DNA of 64,000 bases, from the NCBI RefSeq assembly GCF_022213065.1, contig NZ_JAKLJA010000026.1, forward strand, positions 50,568-114,567. The letters are read 5' to 3'. The notes below the pieces were generated by a model that ran no database searches, was not told the DNA's origin, and saw only the letters and a list, made by a program, of their open reading frames with translations. Positions 42,914-52,556 of the stretch are shown in pieces. The stretch's first letter is position 1, and each line of letters starts with the position of its first letter. A program made the position numbers and the translations under genes. Source of the DNA: Paraburkholderia tagetis. Its GTDB lineage: Bacteria; Pseudomonadota; Gammaproteobacteria; Burkholderiales; Burkholderiaceae.

Positions 42914-44183
42914 CCTGCGCTTCAAGGTCGCCCTGTTGTTCTCGGTCTTGACCATCGCGCTACTGCTCGCCCAGGCGCTGGGCGTAAGAACACTGGCCGA
43001 GGCACAGGAAGAGCGACTGATTACGGCACTTATCCGTGATGACATGGCGAGTGTGCTCAGGAGCTACCGAGCCAATCCGTCCTTGCTGCCACCATTCGAT
43101 CTCCGAATGAATGGCTATGTGTCGGGCGCGGACCACCAGGCGATTGCCTTGCCCGCGATGGTCAGAAACCTGCCTGCCGGCGCGCACGAAATCATCATCG
43201 ACGGACGGGAGATCCATGTCGCGATTGCGCCGCTCGACACGGCGCGCCTGTACCGTGTTTACAACTTCAATATCTACGAAAAGCATTTCAAGGAAGTCGT
43301 CAATGCCCTGATGGCGGGCACGGGTGTCTTTGCTCTCCTCACGATCTGGCTGTCCTTCGGCCTGTCGGGTCTGCTGGTGCGGCAGGTGGCGGGTCTCGCG
43401 CGGCAGGTCAAGGAACTCCGGCTCGGAGGGACGGCACCGATCCACCCTGGCAAGTACGACGAGACCGAACTCGTCGTACTGGTGGAGGCCTTCAACGACT
43501 ATCACCGGCGTATGGCCGAGATGATTGCGCGTGAGAAGGAGTTCACGGGCAATGTCAGCCACGAGTTGCGCACGCCACTCACGACGATCAAGACAAGCTG
43601 CGAACTGCTCGAGCAGGATGCAGCAATCAGCGGCAAGTCGCGCGCACGGCTCCATCAGATCGAGCGGGCGGCTGACAACATGGGCGAACTCGCCAACGCG
43701 CTGCTGACGCTCGCCCGGGAGGACTCGGCACGCGATGCCGAGCCGGTGGCACTCGCGAACATGATCGAAACTTCGCTGATGCCTTTCGCTGACCGGCTTG
43801 CGCAGAAGGGACTCGATACTGTCATTGACGTCGACCGCGAGCTTCGGGTCGTGGCAAACCGGCCGGCGCTTGCGATCGTGCTATCCAATCTCATTGATAA
43901 CGCCGTCCAGCATACCGGGCACGGATGTCTTCAGTTCCGCTACGCCAGCGGCTGGCTGTACATCGAGGACACGGGGCCGGGTATTCCGGCGCATGCCCTC
44001 CCGTATGTCTTTGACCGCTTCTACCAGGGGGGATCGCCACGCACACCGACGCCTGGCGTCGGGATCGGCCTGTCGATCGTCAAGAAGCTCTGCGACCGCT
44101 ACGGGTGGGCGATCGAGATCGGCAGCGAACCCGGCAAAGGGACCTGCGTCTCGCTTCGCCTGCCGGCGACGAACCGGGCCTGA
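42900..44183 (+). CDS. Membrane sensor histidine kinase
   Basis: 427-aa kinase with helix 1 near the N-terminus (LRFKVALLFSVLTIALLLA), a periplasmic domain of about 130 residues, helix 2 (VFALLTIWLSFGLSGLLV), HAMP, HisKA with NVSHELRTPLTTIKTS, N box NLIDNAVQHTG and G boxes EDTGPGIPAHA and GVGIGLSIVKKL. ATG 42900 overlaps the regulator gene by 14 bases, indicating coupling. The periplasmic sensor domain resembles no named fold by eye. Expected to phosphorylate the adjacent regulator. Confidence 0.92.
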   Translation: MIRSSLRFKVALLFSVLTIALLLAQALGVRTLAEAQEERLITALIRDDMASVLRSYRANPSLLPPFDLRMNGYVSGADHQAIALPAMVRNLPAGAHEIIIDGREIHVAIAPLDTARLYRVYNFNIYEKHFKEVVNALMAGTGVFALLTIWLSFGLSGLLVRQVAGLARQVKELRLGGTAPIHPGKYDETELVVLVEAFNDYHRRMAEMIAREKEFTGNVSHELRTPLTTIKTSCELLEQDAAISGKSRARLHQIERAADNMGELANALLTLAREDSARDAEPVALANMIETSLMPFADRLAQKGLDTVIDVDRELRVVANRPALAIVLSNLIDNAVQHTGHGCLQFRYASGWLYIEDTGPGIPAHALPYVFDRFYQGGSPRTPTPGVGIGLSIVKKLCDRYGWAIEIGSEPGKGTCVSLRLPATNRA

Positions 44184-44207
44184 ACCGACCTCCCAGGAAC
44201 GTGATGG

Positions 44208-44244
44208 CTTCTTGACGAAAACTTCACAAACCCCTGCGTAGCAT
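44208..44244 (+). promoter_or_regulatory. Copy 1 of the CTTGAC-N5-CTTCAC promoter element
   Basis: A 37-base block with CTTGAC (44211-44216), five bases, CTTCAC (44222-44227) and GTAGCAT at its end (44238-44244). The hexamers are 11 bp apart, as for OmpR-type regulator half-sites. The block is nearly the same as 44661-44697. It precedes the small secreted-protein gene at 44309, and lies right after the kinase gene of the adjacent two-component system. Confidence 0.7.
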
Positions 44245-44308
44245 GGGCTCATGGGCTGTTCCGTGAGTCTGCGGAACAGATTCTGTCCGCCTTGCGAAGG
44301 AGTCACTC

Positions 44309-44584
44309 ATGAAATCGCTAGTCGCCGCACTCTTCGTCGCATCCTCCGCGATCGTTCCCTCGCTTTCATTTGCCCAGCCAACATCCGGACCGACACAAGC
44401 CCAGACGGCTTGTGCGGGGCAACAGGGACAGATGCGTCAAGCTCAAAACAGCTACACGTCTTCGGACAAGCACTCTGGAATGGGCTGCGAGACGTCCGGC
44501 TCCGGGGCAGCCATGAACGGAAGCGCGCAGGCCGGCGCGCCCATGTGGCAGCCGGCGAACTCGACGCTGTTCAGACACCATTAA
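44309..44584 (+). CDS. Small secreted protein, 91 aa
   Basis: ATG 44309 after GCGAAGGAG. Signal peptide (LVAALFVASSAIVPSLSFAQ) and a mature part of about 68 residues rich in Gln, Ser, Gly and Met with two Cys and a His-His end (MGCETSGSGAAMNGS, TLFRHH). Composition suggests a periplasmic metal-binding or chaperone-like peptide. Its own copy of the regulatory repeat suggests strong induction together with the efflux genes. No family recognised. Confidence 0.65.
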   Translation: MKSLVAALFVASSAIVPSLSFAQPTSGPTQAQTACAGQQGQMRQAQNSYTSSDKHSGMGCETSGSGAAMNGSAQAGAPMWQPANSTLFRHH

Positions 44585-44660
44585 TAGCAACCCGGCATGC
44601 GGCGTCGACAGGGCGGGCGTCGATGCCGTATGCCCGCCCCGGCCGTCGGCCGGGCTGTGC

Positions 44661-44697
44661 CTTCTTGACGAAAACTTCACAACCCCTGGCGTAGCAT
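44661..44697 (+). promoter_or_regulatory. Copy 2 of the CTTGAC-N5-CTTCAC promoter element
   Basis: Same 37-base block as at 44208: CTTCTTGACGAAAACTTCAC (44661-44680), ending in GTAGCAT (44691-44697). It differs from copy 1 only in the short stretch between. It lies 53 bases before the outer-membrane factor gene, so it likely drives the efflux operon. Confidence 0.72.
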
Positions 44698-44749
44698 CCG
44701 CCCCGGAAGCTGCCTGCGTGGGCGGCAGAATGTCCGACGGGATGCCAGC

Positions 44750-46159
44750 ATGCGCCGCGCGCCGCTACTGATTACCTTGATTGCCTTCACCGGGGTGGCC
44801 GGTTGTACCACGTACCATCCCCAGCCGATCGCCCCGGCACAACTTGCGCAACAGTTCGAGCAGCGCTCGCTTGCGAGCGGGGAACTGCATGCCTACGTTG
44901 TGCGCGAAACAGGCCACGATGTCACGCCGTGGCCGCCTGCAGTGTGGAACCGCGAGATGCTCACCCTGGCGGCCTTCTACTACTGCCCCGCCCTCGACCT
45001 TGCCCGTGCGCAATGGGTCACCGCCAAAGCCGGCATCGACGTGGCTGACTCGATTCCCAACCCGGTCCTTCAGTTGCCGTTCCAGTACAACACGCCTGAC
45101 CCGGGACCGGGCGCGCCCTTCACCTGGGGCCCTTCGCTCGATATCCCGATCGAGACCGCTCACAAACGTGGATATCGCGTCGATCAGGCCACCCACCTGT
45201 CGGAAGCCGCCCGGCTGAACCTCCTCGACGCTGCGTGGACGGTCCGTGCCCAAGTGCGGGCTGCGATGCTCGCTGTCTATGCCGCCCGTGAACGCATGGC
45301 CTTCCTGTCCGCCAGGGCCGAAGCCCGGCGGCAGATCGCCGTGATGAGCCGGCACCGTCTCGCAGTCGGCCAGTATTCGCGGCCCGACGTCGACGCGGCC
45401 GTCCTTGCCGACACCCAGGCTCAGAGTGATCTGGCCGCCGCGCGCAGCGCCGAACAGGACGCGCGCGCGCAACTGGCTGCCGCGATCGGCGTGCCAGTCA
45501 CCGCGCTCGACAGCGTGACGCTCGACCTCTCCGCGTTGGGCACGGTTCCGCCCGCGCCGCCGGGTGCGGACGCGCAGCGCACGGCGATCTTCCATCGCGC
45601 CGACCTGCTCGCCTCGCTTGCCGATTACGCCGCGGCCGAATCCGCGCTACAACTCGAGGTCGCGAAACAGTATCCGGACATTCACCTCGGACCCGGCTAC
45701 GCGTACGACGCGGGCACCAACAAGATTGGGTTCGGACTCGCGGGCATCACGTTGCCGATCTTCGACCAGAACCAGGGCGGCATCAAGGAAGCCGAGGCGA
45801 AGCGTAAGGAAGCGGCGATCCGTACCAGTGCGCTGCAGGACAGGATTCTCGGCGACCTCGCGCACGCGCTGGCGCGCTACCAGGCGAGCCTCGAAGCGCT
45901 GCAGCTGTCCGATGCGCATCTGGCGAGTGCCCGCCGGCAACTCGACAGCCAGGCGGCGGCCTTCGCCAGCGGCAATACAGACCGGCTGACTTTCACGCAG
46001 GCGAACGCCGACTATCAGACCAGCGAGACCGCCCGGCTCGACGCCGAGGTCGCGGTCCAGCAGGCCGCCGGCGCACTCGAAGATGCGATGCAGCAACCGC
46101 TCGCTCCCGTCGACCATGAGGCCGTGAGCCATACCCTCAGCGAAGGGACAATAAGATGA
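44750..46159 (+). CDS. TolC-type outer-membrane efflux lipoprotein
   Basis: 469-aa outer-membrane factor with lipobox GVAGC (Cys19), then two repeats of long coiled helices typical of the family (LLDAAWTVRAQVRAAMLAVY, LRVAVGQYSRP-like RLAVGQYSRPDVDAAVLAD, and GLAGITLPIFDQNQGGIKEA). Forms the exit channel of a tripartite pump. Its end overlaps the adaptor gene start in an ATGA (46156-46159). The three pump genes are in the order OMF-adaptor-RND, as in heavy-metal type systems. Substrate is not evident. Confidence 0.9.
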   Translation: MRRAPLLITLIAFTGVAGCTTYHPQPIAPAQLAQQFEQRSLASGELHAYVVRETGHDVTPWPPAVWNREMLTLAAFYYCPALDLARAQWVTAKAGIDVADSIPNPVLQLPFQYNTPDPGPGAPFTWGPSLDIPIETAHKRGYRVDQATHLSEAARLNLLDAAWTVRAQVRAAMLAVYAARERMAFLSARAEARRQIAVMSRHRLAVGQYSRPDVDAAVLADTQAQSDLAAARSAEQDARAQLAAAIGVPVTALDSVTLDLSALGTVPPAPPGADAQRTAIFHRADLLASLADYAAAESALQLEVAKQYPDIHLGPGYAYDAGTNKIGFGLAGITLPIFDQNQGGIKEAEAKRKEAAIRTSALQDRILGDLAHALARYQASLEALQLSDAHLASARRQLDSQAAAFASGNTDRLTFTQANADYQTSETARLDAEVAVQQAAGALEDAMQQPLAPVDHEAVSHTLSEGTIR

Positions 46160-47232
46160 AACTCCGGCTGATTCTTCTCTCCGTCATTTCACTGACCCTC
46201 GCCTCAGACGCAGGCTGGTACATCTATCAGGCCGTTCACGACGCCGGAGCCTCGACGACCGCGGACGCGCCGTCGTCCCCGCCGCCCGCGGTGCAGACGG
46301 TCAGCGGCGAAACGGTCGTGGTCGTGGGCCCCGAAGCGCAGCGCGCCAGCCACATCGAGGTGGCGCCGCTCGCAGCGGTCACGAGCCAGTCCGGCATCAG
46401 CGCCTATGCCACGGTCATCGACCTGCAGCCGCTCTTCGATCTGCGCAACCGCCTCGCCAGTGCACACGCGGACGTGGGCACATTCACCGCACAGGCGGCC
46501 AGTTCGCGTGCGCAGTACCAGCGCAGCCGCGCACTGTACGCCGACGACCGCAATATTTCGCAGAAGAGCCTGCAGGATGCCCAGTCGGCGATGCAGGCCG
46601 ACGACGCAAAACTGCAATCTGCCAGGGTCACGCTCAACGGGCTTGATGGCGCAATGCGGCAGCAGTTCGGCGACGCACTCGCGAATGCCGCAGCGGCACC
46701 GGCCTCGAAGCTGTTCCAGCGCCTCCTGTCGGGCGAGGCGGTCGTGCTGCGCGTCACGTTGCCTGCAAGCTTCGGTATGGTGCCGCCCGAGCGCATCGCA
46801 GTCGATACGGCTGACGGCTGCGCAGTGCCGGCCCAAAAGCTTTCCGCGTCAGCGCTCGCCGATCCCACCGTGCAGGGGAGCCCCTGGCTTTACGTCGCCG
46901 ACGCCGCGCTGCCAGCCAATCTGCGCACGAGCGCGCGCGTGCCGACGTCAAGCCAGGCCGCATCCGGGCTGCTGATCCCGGCGCGGGCGGTGGTGTGGTA
47001 CGGCGGTCAGACGTGGGCTTACGTGCGCACGGCGCAGGACCGCTTTACGCGGCGCTTCGTGCCGGCCGGCAGTGAGGGCATCCGCGAGGGCGACCACGGC
47101 TTCATGGTGAGCGCGGGCTTTCACGCCGGCGACCAGATCGTTACGCAGGGCGCACAACTGCTGCTCTCCGAGGAACTCAAGCCCCAGGGTATTGCCACGG
47201 CCTGCAAGGACCCGCCCGAGTGCGACGACTGA
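46156..47232 (+). CDS. Periplasmic adaptor (membrane fusion protein) of RND pump
   Basis: 358 aa with an N-terminal membrane anchor (LRLILLSVISLTLASDAGWY), a coiled hairpin (AQAASSRAQYQRSRALYADD and KSLQDAQSAMQADDAKLQS), barrel strands and a C-terminal membrane-proximal domain (TWAYVRTAQDRFTRRFVPAG, GFHAGDQIVTQGAQLLLSEE). The lipoyl half-motifs are poorly kept. It ends in an unusual CKDPPEC tail whose two Cys could bind metal. Coupled by ATGA to the outer-membrane gene; the pump gene follows after 67 bases. Confidence 0.85.
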   Translation: MKLRLILLSVISLTLASDAGWYIYQAVHDAGASTTADAPSSPPPAVQTVSGETVVVVGPEAQRASHIEVAPLAAVTSQSGISAYATVIDLQPLFDLRNRLASAHADVGTFTAQAASSRAQYQRSRALYADDRNISQKSLQDAQSAMQADDAKLQSARVTLNGLDGAMRQQFGDALANAAAAPASKLFQRLLSGEAVVLRVTLPASFGMVPPERIAVDTADGCAVPAQKLSASALADPTVQGSPWLYVADAALPANLRTSARVPTSSQAASGLLIPARAVVWYGGQTWAYVRTAQDRFTRRFVPAGSEGIREGDHGFMVSAGFHAGDQIVTQGAQLLLSEELKPQGIATACKDPPECDD

Positions 47233-47299
47233 TCCGCGACTGATCCGCTGCCGACTTCGCCCCATATGCCCCGCCCGGAACAACGCCACTTCACGTCCC

Positions 47300-50200
47300 A
47301 TGCTTGACGCGATCATCCGCTTTTCGCTGCGCTTTCGTGGCGTCATCTTCTCGCTGGCCGTCATGGCGGCCGGCTATGGACTCTTTACGCTGACGCGCGC
47401 AAAGCTCGACGTCTTTCCCGAGTTCGCGCCGCCGATGAGCATCGTACAGACGGCCGCGCCTGGCATGACCAGCGAACAGGTGGAGTCCCTTGTCACCCAG
47501 CCGGTCGAAAATTCCCTCGGCGGCATGACCGGACTGCAGTCGATTCGCTCGCGGTCCATGCAGGGCCTCTCCACGGTCACGCTCGTCTTCGATGATCGCG
47601 CCAACGTGATGCAGGTCCGCCAACTCGTCACCGAGCGCATCAGCGCTCTCGCGGGCACGCTACCGGCGGGCGTCAAGACACCCCAGCTCCTGCCGCTCAC
47701 CACGACGACGAGCGTCGTGCGCACCATCGGCCTCACGTCGAAGACGCGCTCGCTCGCGGACCTCTACGATATCGCCCAATGGACCGTCAAGCCTCAATTG
47801 CTTAGCACCCCCGGCGTGGCCGACGTGATCGTGTTCGGCGGTCAGACGCGTCAGATGCAGATCCAGGTCGACCCCGCGAAGTTGATGCAACATGGTCTGT
47901 CGATTCAGGACGTGATTGCCGCGGCGTGTCAGGCCACCGGTGTGCGCGGCGCGGGGTTCATCGAGAACAGTAATCAGCGTATCGCCATCAACGCCGATGG
48001 CCAGATCGCAACACCGCAAAAACTCGCGGGCGTCGTGCTGCGTTCGAGCAACGGCGCGGCAGTGCGGCTCGGCGACGTCGCCAACGTGGCCTGGGGCAAT
48101 GCACCGGCTGTTGGCGCAGCGTCGATCATGGGCGAGCCCGGCGTCATGGTCGTGATGGAAAGCCAGTACGGGACCAACACGATGGCCGTGACGCGCGACA
48201 TCGAAAAGACGCTCGCCGGACTCGGGCCGGCGCTCGTCCGGCAAGGCTTGGACGTGAACGCCGACGTCTTCAGGCCCGCCAACTTCATCGAGGCCGCCGT
48301 CGGTCACCTGCGCACGGCGCTCATCGTCGGCGCCCTGCTCGTCATCGCCGTGCTGTTCCTGTTCCTGCTCAATGTGCGCACCGCAGTGATCTCCGCGGTC
48401 GCGATCCCGCTGTCGCTACTGGTCGCGATCATCGTGTTGAGCGCGTTCGGTGTGAGCCTGAACACGATGACCCTGGGTGGTCTCGCCATCGCGCTGGGCG
48501 AGGTGGTGGATGACGCCATCATTGACGTCGAGAACATCTACCGCCGCCTGCGCGAAAACCGCACGCGGTGCGAGCCGCTACCCGCCTTTCGCGTCGTGCT
48601 GCGCGCGTCGCTCGAAGTCCGCAGCGCCGTGGTGTTCGCCACCTTCATCGTGATGCTGATCTTCCTGCCCGTGCTCACGCTCACCGGCATCGGTGGGCGG
48701 CTCTTTGCGCCGCTGGGCATTGCCTACATTCTCGCCGTGCTCGCGTCGCTCGGCGTCGCCCTGACGCTCACGCCCGCGATGGCGCTTGCACTGCTCGCGA
48801 AGGGCTCGTTGCCCGAGCGGGAGCCGCGCCTGATCGGGCGCCTCAAGGCGCGTTACATCGCGATGCTGACGAAAGTCGAACAGCATGTGAAGGCGGTCGT
48901 GGTAATCGTCGCGGTGATGTGCACCGTGGCGCTCGCCTCGCTGCCCTTCATGAGGGGGAGTTTCATTCCGCAACTGCGAGAAGGGCATTACACCGTTCAC
49001 ATGGGGCTCACACCGGGCACCTCGCTCGCCGAATCGATGCGCATCGGCACGCAGGTCTCGAAGGCGCTGCTGCAAGTGCCGGGCGTGCGTCTCGTGGCGC
49101 AGCGTGCCGGCCGCGCCAACGGCGTGGTCGACCCGACTGGCGTGCAGCTCTCCGAGTTCGAAGTGGACCTCAAGCCGATGGGCGCATCGGGCCAGAGCTG
49201 GGCGCTCTACCGGATTCGCCAGGCGCTGGCGCGCTTTCCGGGCCTCTCCACCTCGGTCAACACGTTTCTCGAGGAGCGTATCGACGAAACCATTTCGGGC
49301 ACCACGGCCCCCGTGGTCGTGAATGTGTTCGGCAACAATCTCGACGTCATCGATCGCACGGCGCAGCAGATCGCGCAGCTGATCGGCACGATCCACGGCG
49401 TTGCCAGCGTGAAGGTGGATTCGCCGCCCGGGATACCGGAACTGGACGTGAGGCTCAATCCCGACGCCCTGAGCCGCTGGGGCTTCCGTCCCGTCGAGGT
49501 GCTCGATGCGATCCAGGCCTCGTATGCGGGCGTGACCGTATCACAGATTCACGAGGGCGGCCGCACCTGGGACGTCGCGGTCGTGCTCGATCCGGCCCAG
49601 CGTCAGACGGTCGGAGACATTGGCAAGCTCATGGTGCGCAATGCCGACGGCCTTGCCGTGCCGCTCTCCACGCTCGCGACGATCCGTCAGGTTGCCGGCC
49701 GCTACCAGATCACGCACGACGGTGGCCAGCGGGTGCAAACGGTATCGGTCAATCTCGGCAGCCGGCCGGTCAGCGACTTCGTGAAGGAAGGGCGGGCGCG
49801 TGTGAACCGTGACATCAGGATGCCGCCCGGCACGTATGCCGTTTTCAGCGGAGAGAGCGAAGCACGCGCACAATCGCAGCGCGACCTGATCGCGTATGGA
49901 GGGATTTCGCTCGTCGGCATTGCCCTGCTGCTGTTCCTGGCGATGAAGAACCGGCGCGCGGTGCTGCTGGTCATGATCAACCTGCCCTGCGCGCTCGTCG
50001 GCGGGGTCCTGAGCGTGGCGCTGACCGGCGCGAACCTGTCGCTGGGCAGCATGGTCGGTTTCGTCACACTGCTTGGCATATCGCTGCGCAATTCGATCAT
50101 GCTGATCAGCCACTACGAGCATCTGGTGTACGTCGACCGGCTGGACTGGAACATGGACACGGCGGTGCGCGGTGCGTCGGAACGGCTGGTACCGATCCTG

Positions 50201-50437
50201 ATGACCGCACTGGTGACCGCGCTCGCCCTGCTGCCGCTCGCCGTGACGAGCGGTGCACCGGGCGACGAGATCGAGGGGCCGATGGCGATCGTCATTCTGG
50301 GCGGCCTGCTCACGTCGACCGCACTGAACCTGATCGTGCTGCCGACGCTGGCGCTGCGCTACGGGCGTTTCGCGCGCGACGAGCTGGCCGAAACCGGCCC
50401 GGCAGCGGCACAGGGCGAAACGGGAGCCGGTTTGTGA
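47300..50437 (+). CDS. RND-family efflux permease
   Basis: 1045-aa inner-membrane proton-driven pump. Two six-helix sets are visible, each with a large periplasmic loop; helix 4 carries LGEVVDDAIIDVENIYRRLR with Asp404/405, Asp409 and Glu411, the charged relay expected in heavy-metal or hydrophobe exporters. Other marks: GVADVIVFGGQTRQMQIQVD, SIRSRSMQGLSTVTLVFDD. ATG 47300 (MLDAIIRFSLRFRG) is the family start; the ORF upstream overlaps the adaptor end and is not homologous. Its stop overlaps the next gene start (GTGA 50434-50437). Substrate unknown. Confidence 0.92.
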   Translation: MLDAIIRFSLRFRGVIFSLAVMAAGYGLFTLTRAKLDVFPEFAPPMSIVQTAAPGMTSEQVESLVTQPVENSLGGMTGLQSIRSRSMQGLSTVTLVFDDRANVMQVRQLVTERISALAGTLPAGVKTPQLLPLTTTTSVVRTIGLTSKTRSLADLYDIAQWTVKPQLLSTPGVADVIVFGGQTRQMQIQVDPAKLMQHGLSIQDVIAAACQATGVRGAGFIENSNQRIAINADGQIATPQKLAGVVLRSSNGAAVRLGDVANVAWGNAPAVGAASIMGEPGVMVVMESQYGTNTMAVTRDIEKTLAGLGPALVRQGLDVNADVFRPANFIEAAVGHLRTALIVGALLVIAVLFLFLLNVRTAVISAVAIPLSLLVAIIVLSAFGVSLNTMTLGGLAIALGEVVDDAIIDVENIYRRLRENRTRCEPLPAFRVVLRASLEVRSAVVFATFIVMLIFLPVLTLTGIGGRLFAPLGIAYILAVLASLGVALTLTPAMALALLAKGSLPEREPRLIGRLKARYIAMLTKVEQHVKAVVVIVAVMCTVALASLPFMRGSFIPQLREGHYTVHMGLTPGTSLAESMRIGTQVSKALLQVPGVRLVAQRAGRANGVVDPTGVQLSEFEVDLKPMGASGQSWALYRIRQALARFPGLSTSVNTFLEERIDETISGTTAPVVVNVFGNNLDVIDRTAQQIAQLIGTIHGVASVKVDSPPGIPELDVRLNPDALSRWGFRPVEVLDAIQASYAGVTVSQIHEGGRTWDVAVVLDPAQRQTVGDIGKLMVRNADGLAVPLSTLATIRQVAGRYQITHDGGQRVQTVSVNLGSRPVSDFVKEGRARVNRDIRMPPGTYAVFSGESEARAQSQRDLIAYGGISLVGIALLLFLAMKNRRAVLLVMINLPCALVGGVLSVALTGANLSLGSMVGFVTLLGISLRNSIMLISHYEHLVYVDRLDWNMDTAVRGASERLVPILMTALVTALALLPLAVTSGAPGDEIEGPMAIVILGGLLTSTALNLIVLPTLALRYGRFARDELAETGPAAAQGETGAGL

Positions 50438-52544
50438 CCGGGCAGCCAGCGATGGAGGACCTTCCCGACGGCCTGAGCACGGCCGAGGTGGCCGAACGCC
50501 AGGCGCGCGGTGACGTCCGGGCGCACACGAGCCGCAGCTTCGGCGCGATCGTGCGCGCCAATGTGTTCACGCGCTTCAGCGCCCTGCTGGGCTCGCTGTG
50601 CGCCATGGTGCTCGCAGTGGGCCCCTGGCAGGATGCGCTTTTCGGCGGCGTGCTGATCACGAATTCGCTCATCGGCATCGTCCAGGAATGGCGGGCGAAG
50701 CACCAGCTCGACCGGCTCGCGCTGCTGCACCAGCCGCGCGCGTGCGCCGCGCGGGGCAGACAATCAAGATTCACCCAGGCGCCATCGTGAAGGACGATCT
50801 GATCGCGGTTGAACGGGGCGACCAGATTGTCGTCGATGGCGTCGTCTGCGCGGCGAACGGACCCGAGATCGATGAATCGCTGTTGACGGGCGAATCCGAA
50901 CCGCAGGCCAGGGCGCCGGGATCCGGATTGCTGTCGGGCAGCTTCGTCGTTGCCGGACAGGGATGGTACCGGGCCACGCACGTCGGCCGCGAAGCCTGGG
51001 CTCAAAATCTCGCGACGCAGGTGCGGCGCTTCGCGCCGCCGCTCTCCGAACTCAGCGCAGGCATCGATCGCATCCTGCGCTACATCAGCTGGGCGATCGC
51101 GCCGCTGGCCGCGCTGATGGTGGCGACCCAGCACCTGCGGGGCGTGCGGTTCGGTGAGGCGCTGCTATTTTCAGCCGGCGGGGTCGCGTGTATGGTGCCC
51201 GAAGGGCTTGTGCTGCTGATGAGCGTGGCGCTCGCCATCGGCGCTATGCGCCTCGCACAACGCGGCGCCCTGATGCAGGAACTGCCTGCCATCGAGACTC
51301 TGGCGCGCGTGGACGTGGTCTGTCTCGACAAGACCGGCACGCTGACGGAAGGGGCGCCCATCATGGAGCGCCTGGAACGACTCGGCGCTGATCCTGATGT
51401 CGACGATGCGCTCGCCGCGCTGGTGCTGAACGACCCAGCGCCGAACGCAACGTTACGGGCCATTGCGGCAAACCGCGCTGTGCCCCCGCCACAATGGCAT
51501 GCCGTCCATGTCGTGCCGTTTTCCTCGGCGAGGAAATGGGCGAGCGCAACGTTCGCCGGGCATGGCACCTGGGTGCTCGGCGCGCCCGACGTCATTCCTG
51601 TCCTGTGCGAGGGGCAACGGCGTCGCGCGCGTACAGCCATCGTGCTCGTCACCGCGGTTGCCGTCTCGCTCATCGCGGCGTCTCGCCTTTATCTCGGGGT
51701 ACACCGGGTTTCCGATGTCGTCGCGGGCCTGAGTTTCGGGCTCGCCTGGGCTATCGTGCTCGCCGCCGGATATTCGCTTCAGCCGGTCCAGCCTGTCGGC
51801 GCGAAGAGGCTGACAGGTCTCGTTGTGTTGACGCTGCTTGTGGGCGCCGCGTCGCACGTTGAGCGATGGCAGCCGACGGATGTCGTGCTTTACCGTCCGG
51901 CCGAGGTCGTCGAACAGATGCCGGTTGCCCGCTGGCGCGCAGGCGGCTGGCGCACCCTGCCCGATGGACGCGTGGCCGTGGTCGGCAGAATCGATGAACC
52001 CTTCAGCATCCAGTGGGCGACAACCGCTACGACCGTCGACCACGTAATGCGGGCACTCGGCTGGAAAGCAGTCCGCAGTATCCCGGACTGGCTGGTGGCG
52101 CAGGAATCCGGCAACGCAGGGGATACACCCGTGATCGCGCTGAAGTTCCACCAGGGTGCCGCGCCAGCGATGGTGTTCGCCAGAAATCCCGGCGCAGCGC
52201 CGGGCAGGCTGCTCGTGCTGCGACTCTGGCCAGCCTCCGCACGACTGCTGTCTGGGTCAGGGCATGACACCATTCCTCTCTGGGTCGGCACGGTGACGCG
52301 CGAATACCCGGAGGCGCCGCTCGCGTGGACGTTCTCGACCCAGTCGACCGATACGGATTTCACAGCGCCAGCGGCCGTGCTCGCCATCCAGTTCCCGGAT
52401 GCACAGGGGGTGAACCGGGATGATCCAGGGAGTAGTGCTTTCCGGTCCTGGGACCGGCGTGTCTGGCTGTTATGCACCGACGCTACCCGCGACGTTGCGA
52501 ACGATCCACCACAATCAGTCCTGACGCACACCACGTGCCGGTAG
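50434..52544 (+). pseudogene. P-type ATPase/PAP2/LssY fusion gene, frameshifted
   Basis: GTG 50434 overlaps the RND stop. The first frame gives a CtpE-like ATPase start (ARGDVRAHTSRSFGAIVRAN, SLIGIVQEWRAKHQLDRLAL). A 2-bp change in a CG-repeat near 50735-50745 moves reading to the frame that ends at 52544. That frame holds TGES-like LLTGESEPQ, VACMVPEGLVLLMSVALAIG, DKTGTLT (51327-51347), and KWASATFAGHGTWVLGAPDV. At about 51610 it switches without a stop to the end of a PAP2 phosphatase (SRLYLGVHRVSDVVAG) and a LssY_C domain (AEVVEQMPVARWRAGGWRTL). The ATPase hinge and last helices are gone. Confidence 0.75.
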
Positions 52545-52556
52545 GGAGAAAGGTTC

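Noticed and set aside
48568..49812. Out-of-frame plus-strand reading inside the RND gene
   Set aside because: Arg/Ala-rich frame inside a well-conserved permease; shadow.
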